A stretch of DNA of 64,000 nucleotides from Streptomyces sp. CB02400 (GTDB taxonomy: Bacteria; Actinomycetota; Actinomycetes; Streptomycetales; Streptomycetaceae): the NCBI RefSeq assembly GCF_001905725.1, contig NZ_LIWB01000026.1, positions 1 through 64,000 of the forward strand, given 5' to 3'. Of the stretch, positions 26,977-35,481 are shown one piece after another. Made by a program: the position numbers and the translations under genes. The notes below the pieces were generated by a model that saw only the letters and a program-made list of their open reading frames with translations, did no database searches and was not told the origin of the DNA. Every line of letters begins with the position of its first letter. Within the stretch, counting starts at the first letter, position 1.

Positions 26977-27501
26977 TCACGGTGGCGGCGTGCGGCCCCA
27001 CTCGTCGGCCGCCACCACGAGACAGGCCGCGACCAGAACGACGTTCTTGATGATGTACTGGCCCTCCAGGGTCGGGACCGGCGCGCCCCCCTGCCACATC
27101 TCCCCGGGCAGCAGCAGGAGCGCCAAGAAGACACCGACCATGTGGGCGAAGAACCCCACCAGGGCCACGCGGAGCAGCACTCCCGTGATGAGGCCGAGGC
27201 CAATGGCCGTCTCGGACGCCGCCAGAACCGGTAACACCACGTCCGGCGGCAGCAGGCCGAAGGTGAGCTGCGTCGCGGCCCGGACGGCGACCCCCTCGGC
27301 GGGGCTTGCCGCGGGGAAGAACTTGAGAACGCCGAACCAGAGGAACACCATGCCCACGCAGACCCTGAGCAGCCCCGGGCCGCGCCGCTGGACCCGCCCG
27401 GCCAGGGACCGGGCCATCCGGGTGGCTAGCCCGCCGTCCCCGGTTCCCCCCGGGGCGAGCCCTCGAGGGGGGCACAGGCTTCGCTCGTCAACTCTGTCCA
27501 C
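26977..27501 (-). CDS. DoxX-family membrane protein
   Basis: About 174 residues with four hydrophobic helices: LLRVCVGMVFLWFGVLKFFP, VVLPVLAASETAIGLGLITG, VALVGFFAHMVGVFLALLLL and YIIKNVVLVAACLVVAADEW. The FGVLKFFP and ETAIGLGL phrases are typical of DoxX/DoxD-like proteins, some of which take part in redox homeostasis at the membrane. GTG at 27501 has AAAGG upstream; the open frame extends to 27585, so other starts are possible. It lies between the RTX protein and LPMO genes, all on the minus strand. Confidence 0.75.
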   Translation of the reverse strand: MDRVDERSLCPPRGLAPGGTGDGGLATRMARSLAGRVQRRGPGLLRVCVGMVFLWFGVLKFFPAASPAEGVAVRAATQLTFGLLPPDVVLPVLAASETAIGLGLITGVLLRVALVGFFAHMVGVFLALLLLPGEMWQGGAPVPTLEGQYIIKNVVLVAACLVVAADEWGRTPPP

Positions 27502-27678
27502 CGCCGTACCCACCCTTTCGCACGTGCTCACACGCGGTCGTCCGAAGGCTCCCGGCCGCCGGGCGGCCTGGAGATGAGCAGCCACCCGGTGCCTGGAGCG
27601 GGCGGCGCACCGTCCGCTTCAAGCACCGGGACACGACAGCCGGTTCATGCCGGCCGGGTCTGGTGCTGCGGCACTGCG

Positions 27679-28194
27679 TCAGCGCACGTTCACGTCCACG
27701 CAGGCGTAGAAGGCATTGGCGGTGTCGGCGACGTTCCACACGGCCAGCACCTTCTGCCTGCCGGTCAGGCTGCCGAAGTTCACCTGGTGGGTGACGGTGG
27801 AGCCCGGCCGGGCTCCACCGTCATTGAACTCCGCGATCTTCCGGCCACCCACGTAGTACTGCCAGGTGCTGGTGGCGTGCCGTGCCGTCAGCCGCCAGTT
27901 GAAGCTGGTCGTCCGGTTGACCGGGGTGACCTGCCAGCCCTTGCTGTCGTTGTCGAGCTCGGCGAAGGCGGCGTTCCCTCCGCTGCAGCTCATCAGGCCC
28001 TTGGGGCCCTCGACGCTCTGCGGCTCATATTTGATGGAACCGCAGGAGACCAGACCGGCGGCACACTGAGCCTGCCGGCTGGGAGGCGAGGATATGTAGC
28101 CGTGCGCGCTCGCGCTGCCGGCCGGCAGGCTCACGGCCAGGAGCGGGGCGATCCCCGCGCCGATGACGGCGGCCAGCATCTTCTTGCTCTTCAT
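27679..28194 (-). CDS. AA10 lytic polysaccharide monooxygenase, chitin-type
   Basis: A 171-residue secreted copper enzyme that cleaves crystalline polysaccharide oxidatively. The signal peptide (MLAAVIGAGIAPLLAVSLPA) ends at ASA, placing the copper-binding His at mature residue 1 (HGYISSPPSRQAQC). The second His of the histidine brace is in RLTARHATSTWQYYVG, and FYACVDVNV at the C-terminus gives the axial Phe. The short single-domain form and the PPSRQ motif fit chitin-active AA10 enzymes of Streptomyces. GGAG is 7 bases before the ATG. A DasR box lies about 125 bp upstream and a TTGACA/TAACCT promoter-like pair at 28258-28233, supporting control by N-acetylglucosamine availability. Confidence 0.92.
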   Translation of the reverse strand: MKSKKMLAAVIGAGIAPLLAVSLPAGSASAHGYISSPPSRQAQCAAGLVSCGSIKYEPQSVEGPKGLMSCSGGNAAFAELDNDSKGWQVTPVNRTTSFNWRLTARHATSTWQYYVGGRKIAEFNDGGARPGSTVTHQVNFGSLTGRQKVLAVWNVADTANAFYACVDVNVR

Positions 28195-28314
28195 GACAAC
28201 TCCTGTGTGGGGGGTTCGGCCCGACCACCCGAAGGTTAGACGGGCGTGAGCATGTCAAGCGGCGCCTCCGTGGCCGCGGAGACGACCAGTGACAGCGGCG
28301 GAAGCTTACCCCGC

Positions 28315-28328
28315 TTGGTCTAGACCAA
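28315..28328 (-). promoter_or_regulatory. DasR-responsive element (dre) upstream of LPMO
   Basis: TTGGTCTAGACCAA is a perfect 14-bp palindrome containing the GGTCTAGACC core of the DasR consensus (ACTGGTCTAGACCAST) that represses chitinolytic genes in Streptomyces. It lies 121-134 bp upstream of the LPMO start and 5 bp from the end of an IS1182 relic. A half-site ACTGGTC occurs nearer the gene (minus strand, about 28284-28290). Confidence 0.8.
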
Positions 28329-28332
28329 ACCA

Positions 28333-29430
28333 GTACCCGGACACGGCCTCTGCATCCGCGGCGCCTGGCGGGTGACCGCCTGGACGATGACGTCGGGGCT
28401 GGTCTCATCGCAGGTCTCGGTCTGGTGGTCGCGACAGCCGGTCCAGTCACGTTGGCCGGCCGCGGTGATCTTCTGGCTGTAACGGGCCTCGGGATCGTGC
28501 GGGGTGACGATCTCCATCGTCGACCACGGCACCCGTGCGGAATCAGCATCCGGCCGCCCGGCCGCCGATCTCTTGCCGGTGTTCCTCTGTTCCACCGCCC
28601 TGCGGCTGGCCCGGTCGCGGGTCGACTTCGCGTGGCGCCAGCACGGTCGGCCAGACGCGTCGTGCCAGTACTGTTGGACCCAGACCTGCCGCAGGACCTG
28701 CACGGACCTCAACTCCCGCAGCCCGGTCGGGGCATCATCCCGATGGACGGCGCGCAGAATGTGCAGCCCGTCTTCACCCACCTGCAGCACCCAGGCGGCC
28801 AGCGCCTCCCTGCCCCGGGAGGCCGGTCATGGCGGACCGGCCGGCCATAACGGTCCGCCCAGTCCGCGGTGACGAGCGAGGCCAGCCACTTCTCGCCCCG
28901 CAGCGCGAGCTCCTCCAAAGCACAGCGTCTCGGCCACCAGCTCAGCCCGGTTGAGGCGGCGCACCGCTGCCGGCACGTGGGTGGAATCGGCGCGGATCCG
29001 TCCCCGCCGCCTGGCCGGCCCTGCTTCCGCGAACCGGTTCACGACCAGTGCCAACAGCCGGTCCGCGCGGTCGTCTTCGGCCACCCGAGCACGGAATTCA
29101 CTCAGGACCGTGAAGTCGAATCCGGGATCGTCCAGCCCCAGGCCCAGGCAGTAATTCCAGTCCAGGCGGCAGCGGACCGCGTCCGCCGCCTGCCGGTCGG
29201 TGAGGTTCTCCGCGTCCTGCAGCACCGACACAAGCGCCAGCCGGGCCGGCGCAAGCCCACGCCGCCCGTTGGCCGGATACCAGTCGGCGAAGTCGGCATC
29301 CGTGAACAGGCCGTCCAGCCGATCGCGCACCCACATCGCAGCCGTGCCACGAGGATTGCTCGCCCGCGCCATCCGCACCGTCAACGGCGGAATAACCCGC
29401 CCCGAACCCGAACCCATTGCCACCGCGGCC
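28333..29430 (-). pseudogene. IS1182-family transposase relic
   Basis: Frame WVRDRLDGLFTDADFADWYP, ALVSVLQDAENLTDRQAADA, RCRLDWNYCLGLGLDDPGFD and FTVLSEFRARVAEDDRADRL is the N-terminal half of IS1182 transposases. A second frame continues with LREVRSVQ-like and RQVWVQQYW segments, then SPYDPxARY-like TPHDPEARYSQK and HQTETCDETSPDVI. It ends at 28333 without the rest of the catalytic domain. A frameshift is near 28800. Confidence 0.7.
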
Positions 29431-29568
29431 ACCCCTCCGACCGCCGAAACCGCCCCGCTCTTCCCAGCGCGGCACCACCGGGGCATCGACACAGCCAGGG
29501 TTCGCAGGCTTCACCCAACCGAGTGAAGATCACCAACGACATCCATTCCGTGAAGCGATGACTGATCG

Positions 29569-29796
29569 TCACCCAGCAGATGCCTTCGAGGCGGCCCAGG
29601 TGCCTGCCACTCCTCCCAGGGCCGGCCCGGCCCATATCGCGATCGCGACGGGGACGGGAAGAGAGAGGTCCCAGATGATCACGGCGGTGATCAGCATGCC
29701 CAGCCATAGCATGTGCAACATCGCAGCAGCTGTCACTTTGCGCCGGGTACTCCACTTACGCGTTGCCGACAACGCTCGCGTACGTTCCCTCCGCAT
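29569..29796 (-). CDS. Small membrane protein, hypothetical
   Basis: A 75-residue frame (ATG 29796) with a basic N-terminus (MRRERTRALSATRKWSTRRK) and two hydrophobic helices (AAAMLHMLWLGMLITAVIIW and PVPVAIAIWAGPALGGVAGT). Longer starts up to 30015 are possible but the extra residues look noncoding. Family not recognised; it could be a remnant of an integral membrane protein. Confidence 0.35.
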   Translation of the reverse strand: MRRERTRALSATRKWSTRRKVTAAAMLHMLWLGMLITAVIIWDLSLPVPVAIAIWAGPALGGVAGTWAASKASAG

Positions 29797-30088
29797 CCGT
29801 CTGCGCTCCGCCACGCATCCTGGCGCTCGCGCGACGTCCACGACCAGACACTGGATCTTCGCGATGCTCGGCCAGGCTCTTACGTGAGGAGGGCTCGCTT
29901 GCGGAGGAGCGTGGAGCCTGCGCGGCCGAACCAGCAACACACTGGGCCGGTGCTTCCGCGCCCGCGCCACGGGATTCCCATTCCGTACCGCTCGACTTCC
30001 TGATGCCCACGTCATGCACGCAAGGATCCCGTGCCCGCCTCTGCGCTGTCTGGCCTCTTCCTGATCGTTTCAGAATGAGGGCGGACGG

Positions 30089-30463
30089 TTATTCGTCGTC
30101 GAGCCGGTGAAGGACCTGCGCGAAGTCACCGCAATCGAGCAGGCCGGTCAGTACCTGCGTGATGTTGTCGATGCCGGGGTCTCGAACGATGAGGCCGTCG
30201 GAGCACCAGAAGCAGCGGCCGTCCAGGTCCTCGCCGGTTCGGGAGCCCTTCTCCATGAGGCGTTCGACCTCGGCGAGGGTGAACACGGTCGCGCTCCAGC
30301 GTGACCCGTCCGCCGTCAGCCGGACCTCGACGTCGATGTTGCAGACGGCGTCCAGAGGCTCGCCTGCGCTGGGCAGGAACGACGCCTGGAACCGATCTGC
30401 TCGGACGCGATACCAGGGCCCGTCCCATCCCTGCTCAGCGGCTTCGGTCCCGGTGTTGGTCAT
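30089..30463 (-). CDS. Conserved-looking hypothetical protein, 124 aa
   Basis: A soluble acidic protein with WDGPWYRVRADRFQASFLPS, VCNIDVEVRLTADGSRWSAT, FTLAEVERLMEKGSRTGEDL and FWCSDGLIVRDPGIDNITQV. The mix of strands and helices and the even amino-acid composition support a real gene, and similar small immunity-like or uncharacterised proteins are common in Streptomyces. No domain named. ATG start at 30463. Confidence 0.65.
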   Translation of the reverse strand: MTNTGTEAAEQGWDGPWYRVRADRFQASFLPSAGEPLDAVCNIDVEVRLTADGSRWSATVFTLAEVERLMEKGSRTGEDLDGRCFWCSDGLIVRDPGIDNITQVLTGLLDCGDFAQVLHRLDDE

Positions 30464-30526
30464 GCGGGGAGTATGTCGAGCCAGCCCGGAGGGCTCAACC
30501 GGGTTCTACGGCGGTCTTCAGCGTCG

Positions 30527-30884
30527 TGACCACGAACCTTGTCCCCGACGAACTGTAGGACCGGATAGCCCCGCTGCTGCCAGCACGGTCCGCGCGACGG
30601 CATCGCCACCCTGGGCGGCTCCCGGTGCCGGACCGGGTCGCACCGCCGGCATCATCTACGTCCTGCGCAAGGGCGTGGCCTGGCGTGACGTACCAAGCGC
30701 GGTCGTGGGTTGCTCCGGGGCGACGGCCTGGCGCCGGCTGAGGGACTGGACCGAGGTGGGCGTCTGGCCCCGTCTGCACGCCGCGCTGCTGACTGAATTG
30801 CGCCGAGCGGACCTGCTGGACCTGGACGACTGCGCCGTGGACGGCTCGCACGTCCGGGCCCTCAAAGACATCTCAGGGGGTTAA
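30527..30884 (+). pseudogene. IS5/IS427-type transposase N-terminal fragment
   Basis: Begins VTTNLVPDEL in one frame, then continues in another as AGIIYVLRKGVAWRDVPSAV, VGCSGATAWRRLRDWTEVGV, WPRLHAALLTELRRADLLDL and DDCAVDGSHVRALKDISGG, the first catalytic Asp region of this family. It stops there at a TAA. The matching tail type is found at 18.8-19.2 kb, but the two are far apart. Confidence 0.75.
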
Positions 30885-31005
30885 GAAGTCAAGCGGCCCC
30901 TCGGCGGAGTCGGCTTGTGCGCCATGGGCGGGGAGAGGACGAGACGTGCGTTCGTCACCAGCGAAGACACGCGTGAGGTACGGCTGCTGCTGCCACGGTG
31001 TGCTC

Positions 31006-31533
31006 ATGAATACGACACCGGACGGACGGCCAATTCCTCCCGCGCATGCTGACGAGCGGGCCATGCTGGAAGCATGGCTGGGATTTCACCGTGCGACTCT
31101 CGCCCTGAAGTGTTCGGGCCTCAGAGATGACCAATTACGACTTGCTGTGGCGTCACCCTCGTCGATGACGCTGCTGGGACTCGTGCAGCACATGGCTGAG
31201 GTGGAACGCAACTGGTTCCAGCGTGTGTTCGCAGATCAGAACGTGCCGCCGGTCTTCGGGGAGAGCAACCTCGATGGCTTTTCCCTTCAACCTGAACGAG
31301 GGCTCGACGAGGCGGTGGCCGCGTGGGAAGCGGAGGTCTCTCGCGGTCGTGAGCTGATCGCTGACGCATCGTTGGACGACTCCGGCCGCCTGTCCGAACA
31401 GGAAGCGGGGCACGTCGGCGATCAGGAAGTCTCCCTGCGCTGGATCATGGTGCACATGATCGAGGAATACGCACGTCACAACGGCCATGCCGACCTCATC
31501 CGCGAGCAGATCGACGGATCTACTGGCGCATGA
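31006..31533 (+). CDS. DinB/DUF664-family protein
   Basis: A 175-residue four-helix-bundle protein of the DinB superfamily, DUF664 branch, many of which use mycothiol as cofactor in actinobacteria. It shows ADERAMLEAWLGFHRATLAL, TLLGLVQHMAEVERNWFQRV (first metal-ligand His) and SLRWIMVHMIEEYARHNGHA with DLIREQIDG (second and third His). ATG at 31006 (MNTTPDGRPIPPAHADERA) is preferred to the upstream frame. It stands alone between IS relics. Likely a thiol-dependent detoxification enzyme; substrate unknown. Confidence 0.88.
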   Translation: MNTTPDGRPIPPAHADERAMLEAWLGFHRATLALKCSGLRDDQLRLAVASPSSMTLLGLVQHMAEVERNWFQRVFADQNVPPVFGESNLDGFSLQPERGLDEAVAAWEAEVSRGRELIADASLDDSGRLSEQEAGHVGDQEVSLRWIMVHMIEEYARHNGHADLIREQIDGSTGA

Positions 31534-31757
31534 GGTGTGCTCGCACGGTCGGAAGGCGACCAGGAACCTCTGGTCGACTCCAGGTCACGCGGCAGCTTGA
31601 AGGACCGGTGTGAAAGCGCGTTGTTCGTCGAAATGCTGCCGCGTCTGAAGACAGTGGTGGAGCCGGACAGCTCTACCACTGCCTCCAACACGGGACCCAC
31701 TTCGACGAAGCCGTCGCGTTCCCCACAGCCACCGCAGCTCACGCGGCATGAGTGCCG

Positions 31758-32222
31758 TCAGCCGCCGATCGCTCGCGACCAACGCTCTTGGATGACGGAC
31801 AACTTCCGCTCGAACTCGGCATCCCACATCCGGTTGGTGAAGGCCCCGGGAATCGTGAGCGAACGCCCACGGCCCCGTACGGCCCGCAGGTCCCACCAGG
31901 ACCCACTACGCGTGAGGTGCTGTCGCTTCTCGATTCGGGTGATCTCGCTCCAGGGAACCGAGCGCCGGCTCACGAAGGTGCGGAACTCCATGCCATCCGC
32001 AGTCAGGCGCGTCCGACCGTATCCACGGTTGATCATGTAGAAAACCGAGGTCAACCACACGACACCGAAGCCACCAACCCACCACCATCGGTCTGATGTC
32101 AACTCGGCCAGGCCGACCGCTACCGCCCCACCGGCAAAGACCAGCGTCAGGAAACCGGTCCACCACCAGTTTCTCCTCTGCTCAGCCTCGCTGAGACCGA
32201 TCCACACATCGGGCATGTCCAT
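31758..32222 (-). CDS. PH-domain-like membrane protein, hypothetical
   Basis: A 154-residue protein. Two adjacent hydrophobic helices (NWWWTGFLTLVFAGGAVAVG and WWWVGGFGVVWLTSVFYMIN) are followed by a cytoplasmic beta-rich domain (RTRLTADGMEFRTFVSRRSV, PWSEITRIEKRQ, LTIPGAFTNRMWDAEFERKL) of the bacterial PH/YcxB-like type, where W-x-EI marks the usual strand. ATG at 32222 or 32216. Role unknown. Confidence 0.7.
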   Translation of the reverse strand: MDMPDVWIGLSEAEQRRNWWWTGFLTLVFAGGAVAVGLAELTSDRWWWVGGFGVVWLTSVFYMINRGYGRTRLTADGMEFRTFVSRRSVPWSEITRIEKRQHLTRSGSWWDLRAVRGRGRSLTIPGAFTNRMWDAEFERKLSVIQERWSRAIGG

Positions 32223-32419
32223 GATGCTACCGACACACACTCGAACAACGAGCCCACCAACTTGACGAGTTAAACGCCTGAGGTGTCTCGTAAATCCGCA
32301 GGTGCATGACGTCCAGTTCCTCTCGTGTACTCGGTAAGGAGGGACCACCGTGACCGACCTGGCCTCCGTCGAACAGGGCCGGGGCGGCACGGAGTGTCCG
32401 GCACGCCGGTGAGGGTGGG
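32223..32419. other. Intergenic gap
   Basis: No gene or clear regulatory motif seen between the PH-domain gene start and the 64-aa gene stop. Confidence 0.3.
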
Positions 32420-32614
32420 TCAGAACTCCAAGTGGATCGTGATCGGGCGCCGGGGATCACCGGCGTGGGGGTGGACGGTGAGGCGGTGCGCGGCGAGGTG
32501 GGCTGCCCCGCCCTGGATCGGCAGGTGGCAGTCCCGGCAGCCGTGCCACCACTCATCCCTGGCCGGGAGTTCGGCCGGGGCGAGCGGGTGCGGGCCGTCG
32601 GCGGCGCGGCTCAC
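32420..32614 (-). CDS. Small Cys/His-rich protein, 64 aa
   Basis: A GTG start at 32614 overlaps the TGA of the upstream kinase-frame (GTGA), a sign of translational coupling. The product, beginning VSRAADGPHPLAPAELPARD, contains WWHGCRDCHLPIQGG and AHLAAHRLTVHPH. The closely spaced Cys-x2-Cys and several His could bind a metal ion. I recall similar short proteins in Streptomyces accessory regions but no function. Confidence 0.55.
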   Translation of the reverse strand: MSRAADGPHPLAPAELPARDEWWHGCRDCHLPIQGGAAHLAAHRLTVHPHAGDPRRPITIHLEF

Positions 32615-33276
32615 GCGTCCGCGTACTGCGCTTCCAGGTCCGCGCGACCCTCTGGGGCGGCGTCCTGGTCGACATCGTCGCCGTGGACGGTGCAGACGAT
32701 GTTCGGGTCGTCGTCCATGGCGCCGGTCAGCGCCTTGTGCAGGTCGGTGACCGAGTAGGCAGGCGCCCACGACTACCCGGTGCACTCCGGGGCGACGGGG
32801 CAGGGCAGCGCCACGTCAAAGCCGAAGTCGCCCTCGCCGTCGACGTTGTCACGGAATGCCAAGGTGAGGGATTGCTGTCCGAGCCGGACCTCCGCGACGC
32901 GGTCCCGGCCGGTCACCAGGTCCGAGCCCGGCCGCCACCGCCACAGCGGCAGGATCTCCGGGCCGAAGAAGCGGCGGACCAGCAGTAGATCACCCAGACC
33001 GAGGAATGGCTCCAGGCGGTACAGGGCGTCGGCAAAGACGATGGTGTTGAAGCCTTCGGCGGCCAGCCGCTGGTGCGAGTGGACCATGGCCTGGTGCTGG
33101 GCGCGGACGATGTCCTCGGGCACGTGCCGGTTGTCCGGCCGCGGGCCCTGCTGCTCCAGGCACACATCCAGCGGCGTGGCGACGATGACCGCGACGGTGG
33201 GCATGCCGTGCCGCTTGGCGACCATCACCAGCTCCACCCGCACGGACTGCTCACAATTGGTGGCGTTCCCTGTCAA
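32611..33276 (-). pseudogene. AAA/polynucleotide-kinase-like gene, 5' truncated, with in-frame stop
   Basis: The frame VAKRHGMPTVAVIVATPLDV, CLEQQGPRPDNRHVPEDIVR and AQHQAMVHSHQRLAAEGFNT is the LID and C-terminal part of AAA_33 polynucleotide kinases. The Walker A segment and upstream half are missing, replaced by the IS5 relic at 33.3 kb. A TAG at 32773-32775 interrupts, but the same frame continues with SVTDLHKALTGAMDDDPNIV and CTVHGDDVDQDAAPEGRADL to a TGA at 32611. That TGA overlaps the next gene's GTG, so the TAG may be a nonsense mutation inside one longer gene, or mark two genes. Confidence 0.6.
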
Positions 33277-33329
33277 GTTCTACTGTTCGCATCGAGCGAA
33301 TCCCAGCGGGGCCGTGAACGCGGTTGTCC

Positions 33330-33535
33330 CACTGAGCTGTTTCCAACCTCAGTTTGAGCAGGTCAGATGCAGAGTGAGGACGGCCTGAACCAGGCTGGTG
33401 ATGCGAGTCGTGGAACATCGCAGCTTGCGCAGGAGCCGCCAGGTCTTGAGGGTGGCCATGGCCTGCTCGACGAGCGTAAGGATCCTTGCATGCGAGCGGT
33501 TGACAGCCGGCAGGTCGGCAACGACAACGACGAAA
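33330..33535 (-). pseudogene. IS5-family transposase C-terminal relic with right end
   Basis: Frame VVVADLPAVNRSHARILTLV, EQAMATLKTWRLLRKLRCST and TRITSLVQAVLTLHLTCSN is the final Glu-containing segment of DDE_Tnp_4 IS5 transposases. Right after the stop, CACTGAGCTGTTTCCAACCT (33330-33349) is the terminal inverted repeat seen at the left end of relics at 7.6, 13.8 and 60.6 kb. Confidence 0.75.
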
Positions 33536-33541
33536 GGCGGA

Positions 33542-34348
33542 TCAGCGCGCCGGCTCAGACGTACCTCGCGCCTGGTCGCGGCTGGCGACCACCAGGTATC
33601 CATCGCTCTCGGGGTCGAAGGTGGTGGACTGCACCGTGAGCCCGACGCTCCGCAACTGCGCCACGAGGTCCTCGTACCGGTAGGGCCAGATGGACAACCG
33701 CTCCGAGCAGGCTCGCACTGCCCCATCCGGCTCGATCCGGGCGACCACGATCTCGAGGAAGTGTTCCTGCTCCCAGCGCTGCCCGATCTGCCAGTAGTAG
33801 CTGACGACCGCATCGCGGTCGTTGCGGCGGATGAGTCGATCGCGGACGTCTACCCGTGAGCCGGCGGAGCGCACGAGCTCCCAGTTGCGTGAGTGGAGCA
33901 CAAGGCGTCCGCCCGGATTCAGCAGCCGCGACATCGCTTCCAGTGCGGTCAGGCGCCCGGCTGCGCCCTTGGCGTGCCCGAGCGAGTTGCCGACGCAGAA
34001 CACCAGATCGAACGTGGAGTCCTCCAGGTGGTCGGGCAGCTCGTCCCAACTCGCGCGGAGGGCTCGAAGCGAGACACCCTGCTCGTCGGCGGCCTTCTCG
34101 GTCCGGCGAACCATCCCATTGCTGGCGTCTGCGGCGACCACGTCAAGGCCAAGACTCGCGAGACCGACGGCGAGCTGGCCGGTTCCACACGCGCAGTCGA
34201 GGACGCGCGCGTTGGGCGGCAGAGAGCCCACGACATCGCTGTAGTAAACCGCGGCTGCCTTGGCGGGGGTCAACCTGTCGTCCCCGATCAGCCACTCGTA
34301 TACGTCGGAAAGCGCCCCATAACCAGCCACCGCGATAACCTCCATCAC
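33542..34348 (-). CDS. Class I SAM-dependent methyltransferase
   Basis: A 268-residue methyltransferase with motif I at residues 48-60 (ARVLDCACGTGQLAVGLASL), the acidic motif II (LDVVAADASNGMVRR), motif IV (FDLVFCVGNSLGHAKG) and a post-motif (LLNPGGRLVLHSRNWELV). The early WLIGDDRLTPAKAAAVYYSD and late YWQIGQRWEQEHFLEIVVAR resemble glycine/sarcosine N-methyltransferase-like proteins, but the substrate is not readable. Its last codons run to within a few bases of the IS5 relic, so the C-terminus may have been altered. ATG start at 34348 or 34345. Confidence 0.8.
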   Translation of the reverse strand: MMEVIAVAGYGALSDVYEWLIGDDRLTPAKAAAVYYSDVVGSLPPNARVLDCACGTGQLAVGLASLGLDVVAADASNGMVRRTEKAADEQGVSLRALRASWDELPDHLEDSTFDLVFCVGNSLGHAKGAAGRLTALEAMSRLLNPGGRLVLHSRNWELVRSAGSRVDVRDRLIRRNDRDAVVSYYWQIGQRWEQEHFLEIVVARIEPDGAVRACSERLSIWPYRYEDLVAQLRSVGLTVQSTTFDPESDGYLVVASRDQARGTSEPAR

Positions 34349-34843
34349 TCGACGACACGCGGGCTAGACCGCGCCTGCGATTCGGACCTTGTGCCTCGCA
34401 CTGTGCCGGGCCGCGTCAGCGAAGCATTGAGCAGGACCCAACCACTTCCGGCCGCTGAGACTCCACCGGATTTCGTGGGAAACCGCGACACGCCTCACCG
34501 ACGCAGACCCCCACTCCACCGGCGCCCCATCGGCCACGATGGGGACCGCGGCCGGCAAGCGTGCGTTCACTGCGGAGCGCTTTAGGCACAGCCATCCAAA
34601 CTGATTGCCGAAACGCCGCGTCCGGATGAAGGACCGCCAGCGACCGCCTCTACTGCCAAGCAGTTCGGAGAATAAGGATGCCTTGCCGTCGGTGCGGGCG
34701 GAAGCGCGCGGGTTCCCAGAATCCTGAGCGCTGGTAAGCCGGAACCTGCATGTCAGCTGACGACTGTGGTGGTCCCGCGCGCGGGTTCGTTGCGGTTGGC
34801 GGGGTCTGGCTTCCCGAGCGTTCGCCGTGGCGAATTCAACTGG
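34349..34843. other. Gap with no recognisable gene
   Basis: About 500 bp between divergent or unrelated genes. No frame on either strand has convincing protein character and no IS or RNA signature was seen. Confidence 0.3.
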
Positions 34844-35467
34844 CTAGCTCGCGGGCCAGTGTGGGTTCGGCATGCCGTCATCGCTCATGTGCGCCCGTTG
34901 CCAGATCTCGTTCCATCGGTACGGGGTTTCCGGCACGAGCCGGTGCCGCTGCCCGCACGGGCATGGCACCAGCGTCCACGCACACCCACGGCACAACTCG
35001 ACCCAGCCGTGCCCGGTCGAGTTCGACTCCAGCGGTCCCTCGTCCCCACAGGCCGGGCAGCCGGGGAGAGCGGCGCCGTCCAGAATCGCGTTCTGTCGCC
35101 GGACGTATTGGGACAGTCGCAGCGACGGGTGGCGAAACGGGTCCTCATACCAAGCGCGGTCCGGGCCCTCCCACCTGCTCCGCAGCCACCACGGTCGCGG
35201 GTTCGCTACAGCCCGCCGCCCGGCCCGCTTCTCTGCCCGGCGCTGCTTGGTGTACTCCTCCGCCCGCGCGAGCCACACAACCCTCGCCTCATGCAGTTCC
35301 TCCACCGCCCGCACCAGCGCGTCCGGGTCCGCCTCCAGCCGCCGGGGGATCGCGGCGCTGAGCGTGAGGCGGTGGTAGGTAGCCCGGAAGCCGTATGGCG
35401 CAAAGAGGGTGGTGCAGGTCCGCAGCGCGCTGTGCCGGCGGCGGAGAGGGAGGCGGGCGTCGTGCAC
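34844..35467 (-). CDS. Hypothetical protein with C-terminal zinc-ribbon-like cysteines
   Basis: A 207-residue protein. The central helix ADPDALVRAVEELHEARVVW leads into RAEEYTKQRRAEKRAGRRAV. The C-terminal third holds paired cysteines in GCPACGDEG, ELCRGCAW and VPCPCGQRH, suggesting a metal-binding ribbon. The end, ETPYRWNEIWQRAHMSDDGM, looks structured. No family recognised. The exact start within the basic N-terminal stretch is uncertain. Confidence 0.5.
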   Translation of the reverse strand: MHDARLPLRRRHSALRTCTTLFAPYGFRATYHRLTLSAAIPRRLEADPDALVRAVEELHEARVVWLARAEEYTKQRRAEKRAGRRAVANPRPWWLRSRWEGPDRAWYEDPFRHPSLRLSQYVRRQNAILDGAALPGCPACGDEGPLESNSTGHGWVELCRGCAWTLVPCPCGQRHRLVPETPYRWNEIWQRAHMSDDGMPNPHWPAS

Positions 35468-35481
35468 GCGCGTTCGGTGGG

